Below are positions 26,747 to 35,705 of a stretch of 64,000 nucleotides of DNA, piece after piece. The DNA is from Cellvibrio sp. 79 (GTDB lineage Bacteria; Pseudomonadota; Gammaproteobacteria; Pseudomonadales; Cellvibrionaceae), in NCBI GenBank assembly GCA_003056245.1, contig MVDH01000001.1, positions 547,028-611,027 on the forward strand, in the 5' to 3' direction. Every line of letters starts with the position of its first letter. Within the stretch, counting starts at the first letter, position 1. The position numbers and the translations under genes were made by a program. The notes under the pieces were generated by a model that worked only from the letters and a program-made list of their open reading frames with translations, did no database searches and was not told the origin of the DNA.

Positions 26747-27154
26747 ATGAATAAATTTTCTACTCATGGGAATAGAAGATACCTACCGTTGCTTTCTGCA
26801 TGTGTTTTTTGCGGTGTTTTAGCCGGTTGTGCCTCTACTCCTAAAGCCCCCAACGAAGCATTACAAGCTGCCGAGTTAGCAATTGCTAATGCAGAACAGG
26901 ATCGCGTTGCAGATTATGCGTCACCGGAATTAGGTGAGGCGCGCGATAAATTAACAGCAGCTCGTGTTGCTGTAGTGGAAAAGGAAATGGTGCGTGCTGC
27001 ACGTTTGGCAGAGCAATCCCGTGTTGATGCTGAATTGGCCAGCGCCAAAGCCAAAGCAGCAAAAGCGCAAGAAGTGAATGAAGATTTGAATAAAAATATC
27101 AATACACTTCAACAGGAACTGCAACGCAATACTACCCCAGGAGGCACACTATGA
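26747..27154 (+). CDS. DUF4398 lipoprotein
   Basis: 135 residues. The ATG at 26747 follows AAGAGGAA and gives a lipoprotein signal ending in VLAGCASTP (Cys near residue 27). The mature part is a helical DUF4398 domain (EALQAAELAIANAEQDRVAD, SPELGEARDKLTAARVAV), with an Ala/Lys/Glu-rich coiled coil to the end. An upstream ATG at 26627 would give a poor N-terminus. It overlaps the following OmpA-domain gene by 4 bases (ATGA), suggesting coupling. It is probably a periplasmic structural protein anchored to a membrane. Confidence 0.88.
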   Translation: MNKFSTHGNRRYLPLLSACVFCGVLAGCASTPKAPNEALQAAELAIANAEQDRVADYASPELGEARDKLTAARVAVVEKEMVRAARLAEQSRVDAELASAKAKAAKAQEVNEDLNKNINTLQQELQRNTTPGGTL

Positions 27155-27909
27155 AATCGCTAAATTCTGTCGCTGCGCCGATATCATTATTGTTTTCGGC
27201 AATGTTAATGGTTGGGTGTGCGGGGCCGAAAGTTCCCGATGGTGCTGCACAAGTGCGTAGTAAATTGACGCAACTACAATCCGATCCGCAACTGGCCACC
27301 CTTGCTCCTGTCGCATTAAAAGATGCTGATGCCGCTGTGCGTTTGGCGGAAGAGCCGCGCGATGATAAAGCGTTAAGTCAGCACTTTATCTATATTGCTG
27401 ATCGCAAAGTGGATACCGCTAAAGCATTGGCAGAGGCGCGCTACCTTGAAGATCAACGCAAAGGATTAAGCGAGAAAGCGACTACAGCGCAATTGGATGC
27501 TCGCACCCAGGAAGCTGAGGCGTTGCGCCGCCAGATTGCAGAGTTGAATGCGAAACAAACCGAACGTGGTTTGATCGTAACTCTGGGCGATGTGTTGTTT
27601 GAAACTGGCAAATCGGATTTAAAAAGTAGTGCCAGTGCAAACCTGTCAAAACTGGCGGGATTCCTGAACCAGCAACCGGAGCGTGCATTGGTTATTGAAG
27701 GACACACCGATAGTGTGGGCAGTGATAGTTACAACCAGGAATTGTCGCAACGTCGCGCTGATTCGGTAAAAGCATTTTTAATTAGTGCCGGGGTCGTTCC
27801 GAATAGAGTCACCGCTGTCGGTAAAGGTGAAAGTTCGCCTGTAGCCAGTAACGATAGTTCTTCCGGTCGACAAATGAATAGAAGGGTAGAGATAGTTATT
27901 GCCAACTAA
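27151..27909 (+). CDS. OmpA-domain lipoprotein with DUF4398-like N-terminus
   Basis: 252 residues. The signal ends in MVGCAGPKV (lipobox, Cys near residue 24). A helical DUF4398-like region (about 30-125) resembles the upstream protein. The C-terminal OmpA domain (about 140-250) has LGDVLFETGKSDLKSSA, ALVIEGHTDSVGSDSYNQEL and NRRVEIVI, which binds peptidoglycan. The pair would link a membrane to the cell wall. Both precede DUF3309 and BON genes on the same strand, forming a probable envelope-stress cluster. Confidence 0.92.
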   Translation: MKSLNSVAAPISLLFSAMLMVGCAGPKVPDGAAQVRSKLTQLQSDPQLATLAPVALKDADAAVRLAEEPRDDKALSQHFIYIADRKVDTAKALAEARYLEDQRKGLSEKATTAQLDARTQEAEALRRQIAELNAKQTERGLIVTLGDVLFETGKSDLKSSASANLSKLAGFLNQQPERALVIEGHTDSVGSDSYNQELSQRRADSVKAFLISAGVVPNRVTAVGKGESSPVASNDSSSGRQMNRRVEIVIAN

Positions 27910-27981
27910 CAGTGCTTTAACGGCCTGAATAATGTTAGCAATAGCTGATAACGGTTTTTAATTCAAACGAAGGAGAATGTT

Positions 27982-28140
27982 ATGACACTCGGTACGATTT
28001 TACTCATCGTCTTAATATTAATTCTTATCGGTGCAATTCCTGCATGGCCTCATAGCAGGAACTGGGGTTATGGTCCTAGTGGTGGCTTAGGCCTGGTAAT
28101 TGTGATCTTGATAATTTTACTTTTACTCGGGTATGTCTAG
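27982..28140 (+). CDS. DUF3309-type small membrane protein
   Basis: 52 residues, a complete small gene. AAGGAG lies 6 bases before the ATG. Two hydrophobic segments (MTLGTILLIVLILILIGAIP and GLGLVIVILIILLLLGYV) flank a short loop AWPHSRNWGYGPSG. This matches DUF3309 (small YqaE-like proteins common beside stress genes) in length and in the central WPHS...GYGPSG motif. Function is unknown. Confidence 0.85.
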   Translation: MTLGTILLIVLILILIGAIPAWPHSRNWGYGPSGGLGLVIVILIILLLLGYV

Positions 28141-28196
28141 TGCAATTAATGTTTAACAATTAAATCTATCAGTTGAGCCTTATTAAGGAGTTTGTT

Positions 28197-28508
28197 ATGA
28201 AAGCAATTAATTATTCAATTACTGCGATTTTTCTGGCATTTCTGTTGGCGGTAACCGGTTGTGCATCAACTTCCAAAGATAAAAGCACCGGAGAATATTT
28301 TGACGATGCGGTGATTACTACTAAAGTAAAAGCTGCGTTTGTAGAAGATGACGATTTAAAAGCAACCGAAATTCAAGTGGAAACTTTTAAAGGCGTTGTG
28401 CAGTTAAGCGGGTTTGTTGCTGACCGTTCACACATCGGTAAAGCTGAACAAGTTGCCCGTAAGGTGAAAGGCGTTACATCAGTGAAAAATGATATTCGTG
28501 TGAAGTGA
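28197..28508 (+). CDS. BON-domain lipoprotein
   Basis: 103 residues. AAGGAG at 28185-28190 fixes the ATG at 28197. A lipoprotein signal ends in AVTGCASTS (Cys near residue 21). The BON domain (about 38-103) has VITTKVKAAFVEDDDLKATE, VQLSGFVADRSHIGKAEQ and KGVTSVKNDIRVK, as in OsmY-type phospholipid-binding proteins. It is the last gene of the envelope cluster and is followed by a strong terminator. Relatives are induced by osmotic or envelope stress. Confidence 0.92.
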   Translation: MKAINYSITAIFLAFLLAVTGCASTSKDKSTGEYFDDAVITTKVKAAFVEDDDLKATEIQVETFKGVVQLSGFVADRSHIGKAEQVARKVKGVTSVKNDIRVK

Positions 28509-28578
28509 CACTGAAATTAAATAATGACGCGCATATAGAAATTGTCATGCAAGGGAGTTATTGAAGAAGGAGTTAGCG

Positions 28579-28619
28579 AACAAAGAGCTGTTATGGATGA
28601 TACAGCTCTTTGTTTTTTT
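28579..28619 (+). terminator. Rho-independent terminator of the envelope cluster
   Basis: Stem AACAAAGAGCTG / CAGCTCTTTGTT, 12-base loop, then a T7 run. It lies between the BON gene and the convergent murI. Confidence 0.9.
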
Positions 28620-28620
28620 G

Positions 28621-29460
28621 CTAATTCAGATCCAGATAATGGATTTTCTGAATAGCGAAACTTTCCAAGGCTTTGCCAAGGCGCTCAGCTTCCGTTGTTT
28701 TTTTGGTGAAGACGGCAATATTGTCCAGGGACGAACCTTCATCCATTAGTTTTCCTTCCAATAAATAGTCAACTCTCCGTGCTATGGCTTCGCCCGAATC
28801 GATGAGTTGTATTTTGGGGGGGAGATGCTTCGAGAGTTCTTCTTTGAGCAATGGAAAGTGCGTGCACGCCAGAACCAGCACATCTATTAAGTGCGCCTTT
28901 TCGCGCTGCATTAATTCCGCAACTATCCGGGCGATTGTATTTTCATCAATCGTTTCGCCGCGTAATTTTTGTTCGGCGATTTCTACCAATTCGCTACTGC
29001 CTAACGAAATGACATCGCTGTGGGGCGCATATTCGCGAATCAATTCATGAGTGTAAGGCCGTGCGACGGTAGCGGGGGTTGCTAATAGCCCGATCACGCC
29101 GGTTTGGCTCAATTTTGCCGCTGGCTTAATGGCTGGAACCACGCCGACTATTGGCAGGCTCAATTGGCTACGTAAATGGGGCAAGGTGAGTGTACTGGCG
29201 GTATTACAGGCAATGACCAGAATATCGGCCGGGTAGAGTGCTAACAGCCGACGTATTACCAGATCCACCCGTGCAATTAGCTCCATTTCGCCTTTGGTGC
29301 CGTAAGGGAAAAAACCGTTATCCGAAGCATAAACCAGTGGTAATCCGGGCAGGCGCCGCTGGATTTCCCGGGCCACGCTCAGGCCTCCGACACCGGAATC
29401 AAAGACCAGAACACGCAGCGGATTACTTGGTTGAGTAGTGCTACTCATGGATGTACTCAC
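28621..29460 (-). CDS. murI: Glutamate racemase
   Basis: 279 residues. It converts L- to D-glutamate for peptidoglycan. Motifs are VFDSGVGGLSVAREI (substrate Asp/Ser), YASDNGFFPYGTK, the first catalytic Cys in ILVIACNTASTL and the second in VLVLACTHFPLLKEEL, plus the C-terminal LIDSGEAIARRV. The start at 29460 is GTG; an in-frame ATG at 29448 removes four residues and is equally plausible, as neither has a clear ribosome site. It diverges from rmuC and converges on the envelope cluster. Confidence 0.95.
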   Translation of the reverse strand: MSTSMSSTTQPSNPLRVLVFDSGVGGLSVAREIQRRLPGLPLVYASDNGFFPYGTKGEMELIARVDLVIRRLLALYPADILVIACNTASTLTLPHLRSQLSLPIVGVVPAIKPAAKLSQTGVIGLLATPATVARPYTHELIREYAPHSDVISLGSSELVEIAEQKLRGETIDENTIARIVAELMQREKAHLIDVLVLACTHFPLLKEELSKHLPPKIQLIDSGEAIARRVDYLLEGKLMDEGSSLDNIAVFTKKTTEAERLGKALESFAIQKIHYLDLN

Positions 29461-29555
29461 GAAAGGGGAAATCCAGTCGCCGCGAGGCTGGCAACTATTG
29501 CTAAAATGGCCGCGATTTTAACGGTCAGACCCGCTAATGCCTAGTCGGGTTTGCT

Positions 29556-31151
29556 ATGAATATGTTGCTGTTGCATTGTTTGCTCGGGAGTGTGCTTGTG
29601 AATCCATCTGTTGTAGTGCTCATTACCGGACTGGTGGGGTTGGTCATCGGAGCGTTGATTGTTTACTGGTTGCTTGGTCGTCGTCAGCACCAGGCAATAC
29701 TGGCGAAAACCTGGGAGCTTGAAGCGGCCCAGCAGCATCTGCAGCACGCTGGTGCTTTGCGAGAATCCTCGCTGCAACAAGAGTCCAACCAACTGAAGTT
29801 GCAAATTGCTGATCTTCGAGCCCAGCTACATGACGCAGGAAAGCAAATACAGGAACTGCAACAGTTGTTGGGGGATGCGCGTCAGGATGCGGCGGGTCTG
29901 CGCGAGAAAACCCGTCATTTTGATGCCCTGCAACAACAATCCCTGCGCAAGGATGAGCAACTGACACTATTGGAAAAAACCTCAACTGAATTGCAAACCC
30001 GCCTTGAACAAGAGCGCCGGCATTTTGCTGAGCAGCTTGCGCTGTTACAAAATGCCAGAGCTGATTTGACAAAAGAATTCGAAAACCTCGCCAATAAAAT
30101 TTTTGAAAATAAACACCAGCAATTTACCAGTAGCAGTAAAACATTATTGGATAGCACACTTGATCCATTGAAATTGCAACTCGGTGAGTTTCGTAAAAAA
30201 GTGGAAGATGTTTATGAAAAGGAAAATGCCGAGCGCAATCGACTTGCCGGACAAGTCCTGGAATTGCAAAAACAGGCGCAAAAAATTGGTGAAGATGCAG
30301 TCAATCTTGCGCAAGCATTAAAAGGCAATACCAAAGCCCAGGGTAATTGGGGCGAGGTGGTGCTGGAACGTTTACTGGAGGAGTCCGGCTTACAAAAAGG
30401 TCGCGAGTACGACACGCAAGTGAACTTTACCAGTAATGATGGCAGCCGTTTGATGCCCGATGTCATTATTCATTTGCCGGAAAATAAAGATATCGTGATC
30501 GATGCTAAATGTTCGTTAGTCGATTACGAAAAATATTGCAGCAGCGATGATGAGTTTGAGCGCAAGCAATATCTGGCGGCCCATATCAATTCCCTACGTA
30601 GCCACATCAAAGGCTTAAGCATAAAAAACTACGAAAAAATTGAAGGCATTAAAGCGCTGGATTTTGTGTTTATTTTTATTCCGATAGAAGCTGCATTTAT
30701 GTTGGCGTTGCAGCATGAGCCCGCGCTATATCGTGAAGCCTATGATCGCCATATTGTGTTAGTAAGCCCGACAACCTTGCTGGCAACCTTGCGCACCGTG
30801 GAAAATATCTGGCGCTATGAAAAGCAAAACAAAAATGCAGAGCGTATTGCAAAAGATGCGGGTGCTTTGCATGATCAATTTGTGTTGTTGCTTGAGTCGC
30901 TGGATGCGATTGGCGGTGCTATCAATAAAACCCAGGAGGCCTATACGAAAGCGCGCGAACGTTTGTATTCGGGGCGCGGCAATCTGGTGAAGCGCGTAGA
31001 CGATATTCGCCGGTTGGGCGCCAAAACCAAAAAATCCATTGCTGGTCATTTGCTGGAAGACGCCGGTGCGGATACTGAAGAGTTGCTGCTGGATGAAATA
31101 CCGGTTAATGATATGCAATCGGAAAACGGGGTTCATTCAGGTAATGAATAA
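29556..31151 (+). CDS. rmuC: DNA recombination protein RmuC
   Basis: 531 residues. One membrane helix near the N-terminus (VVLITGLVGLVIGALIVYWL) is followed by a long coiled coil (about 55-225) and the RmuC nuclease-like domain (about 230-470) with QGNWGEVVLERLLEESGL, MPDVIIHLPENKDIVIDAKC and DFVFIFIPIEAAFMLAL. RmuC limits inversions at short repeats. A GTG at 29598 just before the membrane helix is an alternative start. Its stop overlaps the next gene. Confidence 0.93.
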   Translation: MNMLLLHCLLGSVLVNPSVVVLITGLVGLVIGALIVYWLLGRRQHQAILAKTWELEAAQQHLQHAGALRESSLQQESNQLKLQIADLRAQLHDAGKQIQELQQLLGDARQDAAGLREKTRHFDALQQQSLRKDEQLTLLEKTSTELQTRLEQERRHFAEQLALLQNARADLTKEFENLANKIFENKHQQFTSSSKTLLDSTLDPLKLQLGEFRKKVEDVYEKENAERNRLAGQVLELQKQAQKIGEDAVNLAQALKGNTKAQGNWGEVVLERLLEESGLQKGREYDTQVNFTSNDGSRLMPDVIIHLPENKDIVIDAKCSLVDYEKYCSSDDEFERKQYLAAHINSLRSHIKGLSIKNYEKIEGIKALDFVFIFIPIEAAFMLALQHEPALYREAYDRHIVLVSPTTLLATLRTVENIWRYEKQNKNAERIAKDAGALHDQFVLLLESLDAIGGAINKTQEAYTKARERLYSGRGNLVKRVDDIRRLGAKTKKSIAGHLLEDAGADTEELLLDEIPVNDMQSENGVHSGNE

Positions 31152-31653
31152 AGAATTTACCTGCCGCGCGATGCAACGCGGGGACTTGGCTTGCGTAATA
31201 CGTATCCAGGCAGAAGCTTATAGTAATGAAATTATCGAGCGTGATGAGGTGATCGTTGAGCGCTTTGCAACAGTACCTGATACCTCCTGGGTTATAGAAG
31301 ACAAGCGCGGTGTTTGCGGCTATCTGGTTGGGTATTTATCCCATCACGGTTACGTAACCCCTTGGGGTGAAACGTTTTCCCATAAAACAAATGCCGACCA
31401 TCTATATCTTCACGATTTGGCGATCAGTACCAGCGCCGCCGGATTTGGTTTGGGGCCGAGATTGGTGAAATATGCATTGGAGCAGGCGCAAGCGCGCGAA
31501 TTGCGCGGCGCTGCTCTGGTTTCCGTGCAGGGCTCAAAAGGCTTTTGGCAAAAACTGGGATTCATTGAATATTTGCAATTAACACCGGCCCAGCAGCAAT
31601 ATCTTGATAGTTATACCGGGCCGGCGTTTTATATGACGCAGAATTTTGGATGA
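31144..31653 (+). CDS. GNAT-family N-acetyltransferase
   Basis: 169 residues. The ATG at 31144 overlaps the end of rmuC by 8 bases. It has GNAT features: an N-terminal CRAMQRGDLACVIRIQAEAY, central strand GVCGYLVGYLS, motif A around LYLHDLAISTSAAGFGLGPR (acetyl-CoA pyrophosphate loop) and GFWQKLGFIEY near the end. The substrate is unknown. The frame continues upstream to 31039 but the earlier residues are the shadow of rmuC. It ends 9 bases from the convergent trmA. Confidence 0.88.
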   Translation: MNKEFTCRAMQRGDLACVIRIQAEAYSNEIIERDEVIVERFATVPDTSWVIEDKRGVCGYLVGYLSHHGYVTPWGETFSHKTNADHLYLHDLAISTSAAGFGLGPRLVKYALEQAQARELRGAALVSVQGSKGFWQKLGFIEYLQLTPAQQQYLDSYTGPAFYMTQNFG

Positions 31654-31662
31654 TTTTTCCCT

Positions 31663-32745
31663 TTATTTTCGTTGGAGAATAACTCCACACTCGGCGTGAT
31701 GGGTATAAGGAAACTGATCAAAGAGTGCGAAAGCTTTTATCGCGTGAGTTTGGGTAATCGTACGTAAATTTTCGCGCAGTGTTTCCGGGTTGCAGGAAAT
31801 ATAAATAATGTTGTCGAAACGCTGGGTAATACTGGTGGTATGCGGGTCAAGACCTGCACGAGGTGGATCGACAAAAATTGTTGAAAATTCATAATCTGCC
31901 AAATTGACATGACGTAAACGATTAAACTCGCGTACACCATCCATCGCCTGCGAAAACTCTTCGCTCGACATACGCGCGATCTGGATATTTTCAATATTAT
32001 TTTCAGCGATATTAAACTGTGCGGATTCCACCGATGTTTTTGCTACTTCTGTTGCCAATACTTTTGAAAAATTTTGGGATAGCGGCAAAGTGAAATTGCC
32101 ATTACCACAATACAGTTCCAATAAGTCCCCGCCAAAATCTTTGCTGTTGTTAACCGCCCAGCTCAACATGGATTCGCACACGCCAGCATTGGGTTGGGTA
32201 AAGCTGGCTTCTACTTGCTGGTAAAAATAATCACGCCCCAGAACTTGCATGCGCTCAATAACATGGTCGCGCTCAACCAATAAGCGTTGCTTGCGGCTGC
32301 GCCCAATAATATCAATGCCCAGTTTTTGTTTAATCGCTTTCGCTTTTGCTATCCATTCGTCAGTTAATTGTTTGTGATAAATCAATGTGACTAATGCTTC
32401 GCCGCTTTGTGTGGTTAGAAAATCTACCTGATAAAGTTTGTAGCGCAACAATTCATCTGCATTGATGGCGTCGAGTAATTCAGGCATTAGTTGATTCATC
32501 AATGCAGAGCCAACCGGAAATTCGTGAATGGCATAAGGCCTTTTGGCCTCATCGAACATCACATAATTACTAACTTCTTGCTGGTGCCACACGCGGAATT
32601 CTGCACGCATACGGTAATGTTTTTCCGCTGATGGATAAACCTGGATTTGCGGTAGGGAAAATTCAGCGAAGTCCAGCTGAATTCGGGATAATTTGTCGTG
32701 GAGTTGTTGCTGGTAACGGGCGGCAGAAAAATCATTGGCAGTCAT
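31663..32745 (-). CDS. trmA: tRNA (uracil-5-)-methyltransferase
   Basis: 360 residues, near the usual 366. The start MTANDFSAARYQQQLHDKL resembles TrmA N-termini; a longer frame from 32799 would run through a transcription hairpin. It methylates U54 in the T-loop of tRNAs using SAM. Motifs are LLELYCGNGNFTLPLSQNF (SAM site), FVDPPRAGLDPHT and the catalytic Cys in IYISCNPETLRENL, with HAECGVILQRK at the end. Confidence 0.95.
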   Translation of the reverse strand: MTANDFSAARYQQQLHDKLSRIQLDFAEFSLPQIQVYPSAEKHYRMRAEFRVWHQQEVSNYVMFDEAKRPYAIHEFPVGSALMNQLMPELLDAINADELLRYKLYQVDFLTTQSGEALVTLIYHKQLTDEWIAKAKAIKQKLGIDIIGRSRKQRLLVERDHVIERMQVLGRDYFYQQVEASFTQPNAGVCESMLSWAVNNSKDFGGDLLELYCGNGNFTLPLSQNFSKVLATEVAKTSVESAQFNIAENNIENIQIARMSSEEFSQAMDGVREFNRLRHVNLADYEFSTIFVDPPRAGLDPHTTSITQRFDNIIYISCNPETLRENLRTITQTHAIKAFALFDQFPYTHHAECGVILQRK

Positions 32746-32768
32746 GGTGGGCTCATCAGATAACAAGT

Positions 32769-32792
32769 CGGGCCGCGCATAAGCGCGGCCCG
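32769..32792 (-). terminator. GC-rich hairpin after the lipoprotein gene
   Basis: Stem CGGGCCGCGC / GCGCGGCCCG with an ATAA loop, 11 bases past the stop of the minus-strand lipoprotein gene and before trmA. It has no strong T-run, so it may be a weak terminator or an RNA-stability element. Confidence 0.55.
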
Positions 32793-32802
32793 TTTGCACT
32801 CA

Positions 32803-33528
32803 TTATAACTTCTTCGACTCGCATTTGCCCCATTCGCACGTTAATACTTCCATCGCTGCATCCCCACAAAAATAGGCGTAAGCCTCCTGTGGCCATTGGT
32901 TAGCAATAGTGAGGGTATAGGGCGCTGCACAAGCTGACTCATGGGCCTTAACCAGTTGGAAAAAAGTTGCCCCAGGAGCAACTTCAGTGATGCCACCGGC
33001 AAGGGTAGGGAAGTCGCGAACCTGTTGGTCCAGTGGTAAATGCTGGAGCAATTCTGTTTGATAGCGTGCAATCTCGGGATTGTGAGCAAGGCTAATGGTT
33101 TCGTTCTTGATTTTACCTAAACGAAATTCGCAGGTTTTTACTTTATTGGTGGGAGTGCGTTGTGCAAGGGACAATTCATCAGTTGCACGTTTTCTGGATT
33201 CCAGGGCAAGTTTAATAGCAGCAGGGGCAAGTGTTTTTCCCTGGTATTCAAAAGTGCTGGTTGCATGTTGCTGACTATAAATTTGGTCTGCTGCAAGGAT
33301 AAGTTGATTATTGGTATTCAACCAATCCTGTTGCTTGCTAATCGCATCAACTTCAATATCGCCACCCAGTGCGGCACAGTTGGAGAAAAGATACGAATAA
33401 TACACTGCATCGTTTAACACCCGGGTTGCCGTTTTTTCAAGAGTTTCTTTATCGGCTACTGGTGCTTGCGTTGTGCATCCAGCAATTAGCAGGCTGCTGC
33501 CCAAAAATAGAATTGCCTTGGCTTTCAT
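32803..33528 (-). CDS. Lipoprotein of unknown function
   Basis: 241 residues. A lipoprotein signal ends in LLIAGCTTQ (Cys18). The mature protein is mostly helical, with cysteines at FSNCAALGG, VKTCEFRLG, ESACAAPYT, AYFCGDA and LTCEWGKCESKKL, suggesting disulfide bonds in the periplasm. I recognise no family. It lies between the PAS kinase gene (upstream, 41 bases away on the same strand) and trmA, so it may be co-transcribed with the kinase. Confidence 0.7.
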   Translation of the reverse strand: MKAKAILFLGSSLLIAGCTTQAPVADKETLEKTATRVLNDAVYYSYLFSNCAALGGDIEVDAISKQQDWLNTNNQLILAADQIYSQQHATSTFEYQGKTLAPAAIKLALESRKRATDELSLAQRTPTNKVKTCEFRLGKIKNETISLAHNPEIARYQTELLQHLPLDQQVRDFPTLAGGITEVAPGATFFQLVKAHESACAAPYTLTIANQWPQEAYAYFCGDAAMEVLTCEWGKCESKKL

Positions 33529-33569
33529 TTATTTTTTTCCGATTGAGAATTGCTATTTATCCGGGCAAA

Positions 33570-35036
33570 TTAAATTGGCAGTTTGATAATAAAATTACTG
33601 CCTTTGCCGGGGGCGGTTTTTACATCAATCGTTCCCTGGTGGCGTTCGGTAATAATAAAGTAGGAGACAGAGAGTCCCAAGCCTGTTCCCGAGCCCACTT
33701 CTTTGGTGGTGAAAAATGGTTCAAAGATGTGTTGGCGAACAGTATCTGTCATACCTGGGCCATTGTCCTGTACCTCGATCACAAGTTGATTGTTTTGTGC
33801 ATAGGCTCGCACCAGGATGGAAGGATTCTGAATTTCCGGACTATGTAATGCTTGCTTGGCATTGCGCAATAAATTCAGGAGTACCTGTTGCAATTCAGGT
33901 GCAGATGCATTGATGGCCGGCAGGTTATCGCCAAATTCGGTCGTTAATTGCAAGTCGTGTTGCGCGTATTTTTGAGGATGAATACTTTGGTTGAGTGCAA
34001 TTGTTTGCTCAATTAGATGCTTTATATCGACCAAACTGGTTTTACGTTGGGAATTGTGCGAGAACTCCAGCATATTGCGAACGATATTGGCAGAGCGTTC
34101 ACCGGCTTCACGGATTGAATCCAGCATGCCAGGAATTTCACGCGCTCTCATATAGCGATCAATGGTTTCCACATCAATACCCAATTCATTCGCGCGTTCA
34201 CGATTGGTACCGAAATGGCTATCAGTGCGGCGCACAATATTTTGTACGTTTTGTAAAATAACACTTAACGGATTGTTGATTTCATGAGCAATGCCGGCGG
34301 CAACTTCACCAAGTGAATACATTTTTTCATTTTGAATCATCAAATTTTCAATAGTCACTTTCATCGTGACATCATCAACGCGAATTACTGCACCTTGCTC
34401 GCTACTGGAAATGAGCGGATAAAGGGTAATTTCAAAATAGCGTTTTTTTTCGTCTTCCTGATGTTGAGTGTGTTGAATAGAATAGGGGTCGCCACCGCGA
34501 ATGGACGCGCGAATTACATCGATGGTTACTGGAAATAATGGCAACAGTTCGGTGATGTTGCGCCCTAATGCTTCGTTGGAAAAAATTTCAAAGGTATTTT
34601 CTGCAGCAGCATTCCAATGTGTGACTTCACCGTGAGCGGTAACGCCGATAATAATTGACGGCATGGAATTGATCATGCTTTGCAAATAAAGTTTGGTTTC
34701 GCGTAATTGCCGCCCGGTTTGTTCATGGCGAGCCACTTCATCAATTAAAAGATCATTAATTCGATGCAGGCTTTTAGTGCGATCCTGAATTTTTTCTTCC
34801 AACGCTTTTTGTGATTCTTTCAGTGCTTTGCGTGCGCGTTTGTTACTCAGCCGACTGCGTTGTAATCCGATTATCAACAGCGTTTGCAGTATCAACAAAA
34901 AAATTACCAATACCCCCATCCAGGAGCCGGGCTCACTGGCTGGCAGGTTGGTAACCAGGGTGTTAGTAACAGAAGTTTGGGTCATAGCCTGATAATTATA
35001 TGAGTCGCATTGGGTTAGTAATTTAGTCGCAATCAT
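33570..35036 (-). CDS. PAS-domain sensor histidine kinase, orphan
   Basis: 488 residues. One membrane helix near residues 40-60 is followed by a coiled coil, a PAS domain (about 125-240, [20 protein letters not shown]) and a kinase core with H-box [21 protein letters not shown]-box [13 protein letters not shown]1 [10 protein letters not shown]-box FEPFFTTK and G2 [14 protein letters not shown]. With no large periplasmic domain it probably senses through PAS. No response-regulator gene lies beside it. An alternative ATG at 34985 removes 17 residues; neither start has a strong ribosome site. Confidence 0.9.
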   Translation of the reverse strand: MIATKLLTQCDSYNYQAMTQTSVTNTLVTNLPASEPGSWMGVLVIFLLILQTLLIIGLQRSRLSNKRARKALKESQKALEEKIQDRTKSLHRINDLLIDEVARHEQTGRQLRETKLYLQSMINSMPSIIIGVTAHGEVTHWNAAAENTFEIFSNEALGRNITELLPLFPVTIDVIRASIRGGDPYSIQHTQHQEDEKKRYFEITLYPLISSSEQGAVIRVDDVTMKVTIENLMIQNEKMYSLGEVAAGIAHEINNPLSVILQNVQNIVRRTDSHFGTNRERANELGIDVETIDRYMRAREIPGMLDSIREAGERSANIVRNMLEFSHNSQRKTSLVDIKHLIEQTIALNQSIHPQKYAQHDLQLTTEFGDNLPAINASAPELQQVLLNLLRNAKQALHSPEIQNPSILVRAYAQNNQLVIEVQDNGPGMTDTVRQHIFEPFFTTKEVGSGTGLGLSVSYFIITERHQGTIDVKTAPGKGSNFIIKLPI

Positions 35037-35168
35037 GCAATATATCGATTGATTATGCGTTATCGGTAATTTTTTAATCGTTTGTTGTAGATGCTGTTGA
35101 GTTTTTATTCGAGTTTGCCGAAGGTTTAAGCGATTTTCAAAAAGTTTAAATTTCTTTCTAAAAAGTGT

Positions 35169-35196
35169 TTGACACCCAAGCCAGATTCGTTAGAAT
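35169..35196 (+). promoter_or_regulatory. Sigma-70 promoter of the tRNA pair
   Basis: TTGACA at 35169-35174 and TAGAAT at 35191-35196 with a 16-base spacer, 17 bases upstream of the first tRNA. Confidence 0.8.
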
Positions 35197-35213
35197 GCGC
35201 ACCTCTCAACGAG

Positions 35214-35289
35214 GGGCGGTTAGCTCAGTTGGTAGAGCAATGCCCTTACAAGGCATGGGTCACAAGTTCGAGTCTTGTACCGCCCACCA
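35214..35289 (+). tRNA. tRNA-Val (anticodon TAC)
   Basis: 76 bases. Acceptor stem GGGCGGT / ACCGCCC, D-arm TAGCTCAGTTGGTAGAGCA, anticodon loop CTTACAA, T-loop GTTCGAGTC and an encoded CCA end. It is the first of two tRNAs on one transcript. Confidence 0.95.
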
Positions 35290-35323
35290 ATGTTTTACGT
35301 TGTCGTTGTAGAGAGTCATTCGC

Positions 35324-35400
35324 GGACCGGTAGTTCAGTCGGTTAGAATGCCGGCCTGTCACGCCGGAGGTCGCGGGTTCGAGCCCCGTCCGGTCCGCCA
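35324..35400 (+). tRNA. tRNA-Asp (anticodon GTC)
   Basis: 77 bases. Acceptor stem GGACCGG / CCGGTCC, anticodon loop CTGTCAC, T-loop GTTCGAGCC and an encoded CCA end. It lies 34 bases after tRNA-Val and is followed by a terminator. Confidence 0.95.
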
Positions 35401-35406
35401 CTATTC

Positions 35407-35440
35407 AAAAAGCCCGCACTTGTTGCGGGCTTTTTATTTT
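35407..35440 (+). terminator. Rho-independent terminator of the tRNA operon
   Basis: Stem AAAAAGCCCGCA / TGCGGGCTTTTT with a short loop and T-rich tail, 6 bases after the tRNA-Asp CCA. Confidence 0.9.
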
Positions 35441-35621
35441 GTATATATTTTTTGGTTAGCTTCCGGGTTGTGAGCTAATAAAAAATTGATATACATAAAA
35501 TTGTCATCTGTGATTGGTAATTTAGGAATCAGGGAGTAAAGTTCCGGAACGACAGCCAGATCAGGTTGTCTGTCAGAAGGTACATATTCCCTCTGTCAAT
35601 TAACTTAAAGGAGTAAAACCC

Positions 35622-35705
35622 ATGCAAGACTACGTTGAAGACCTGCTGGATGATCTGTACGACGATATCGATGATGAAATCGCGGAAGATTACTCAGACA
35701 TATAA
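35622..35705 (+). CDS. 27-residue acidic micropeptide
   Basis: A strong AAAGGAG (35607-35613) lies 8 bases before the ATG. The peptide has 13 Asp/Glu and no Lys or Arg. Hydrophobic residues at 5, 8, 9, 12, 16 and 20 fall on one face of a helix (VEDLLDDLYDDIDDEIAED), so an acidic amphipathic helix is likely. I know no family. It stands alone, about 180 bases after the tRNA terminator. The ribosome site and balanced amphipathic pattern support real translation, but homologues would be needed to be sure. Confidence 0.6.
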   Translation: MQDYVEDLLDDLYDDIDDEIAEDYSDI

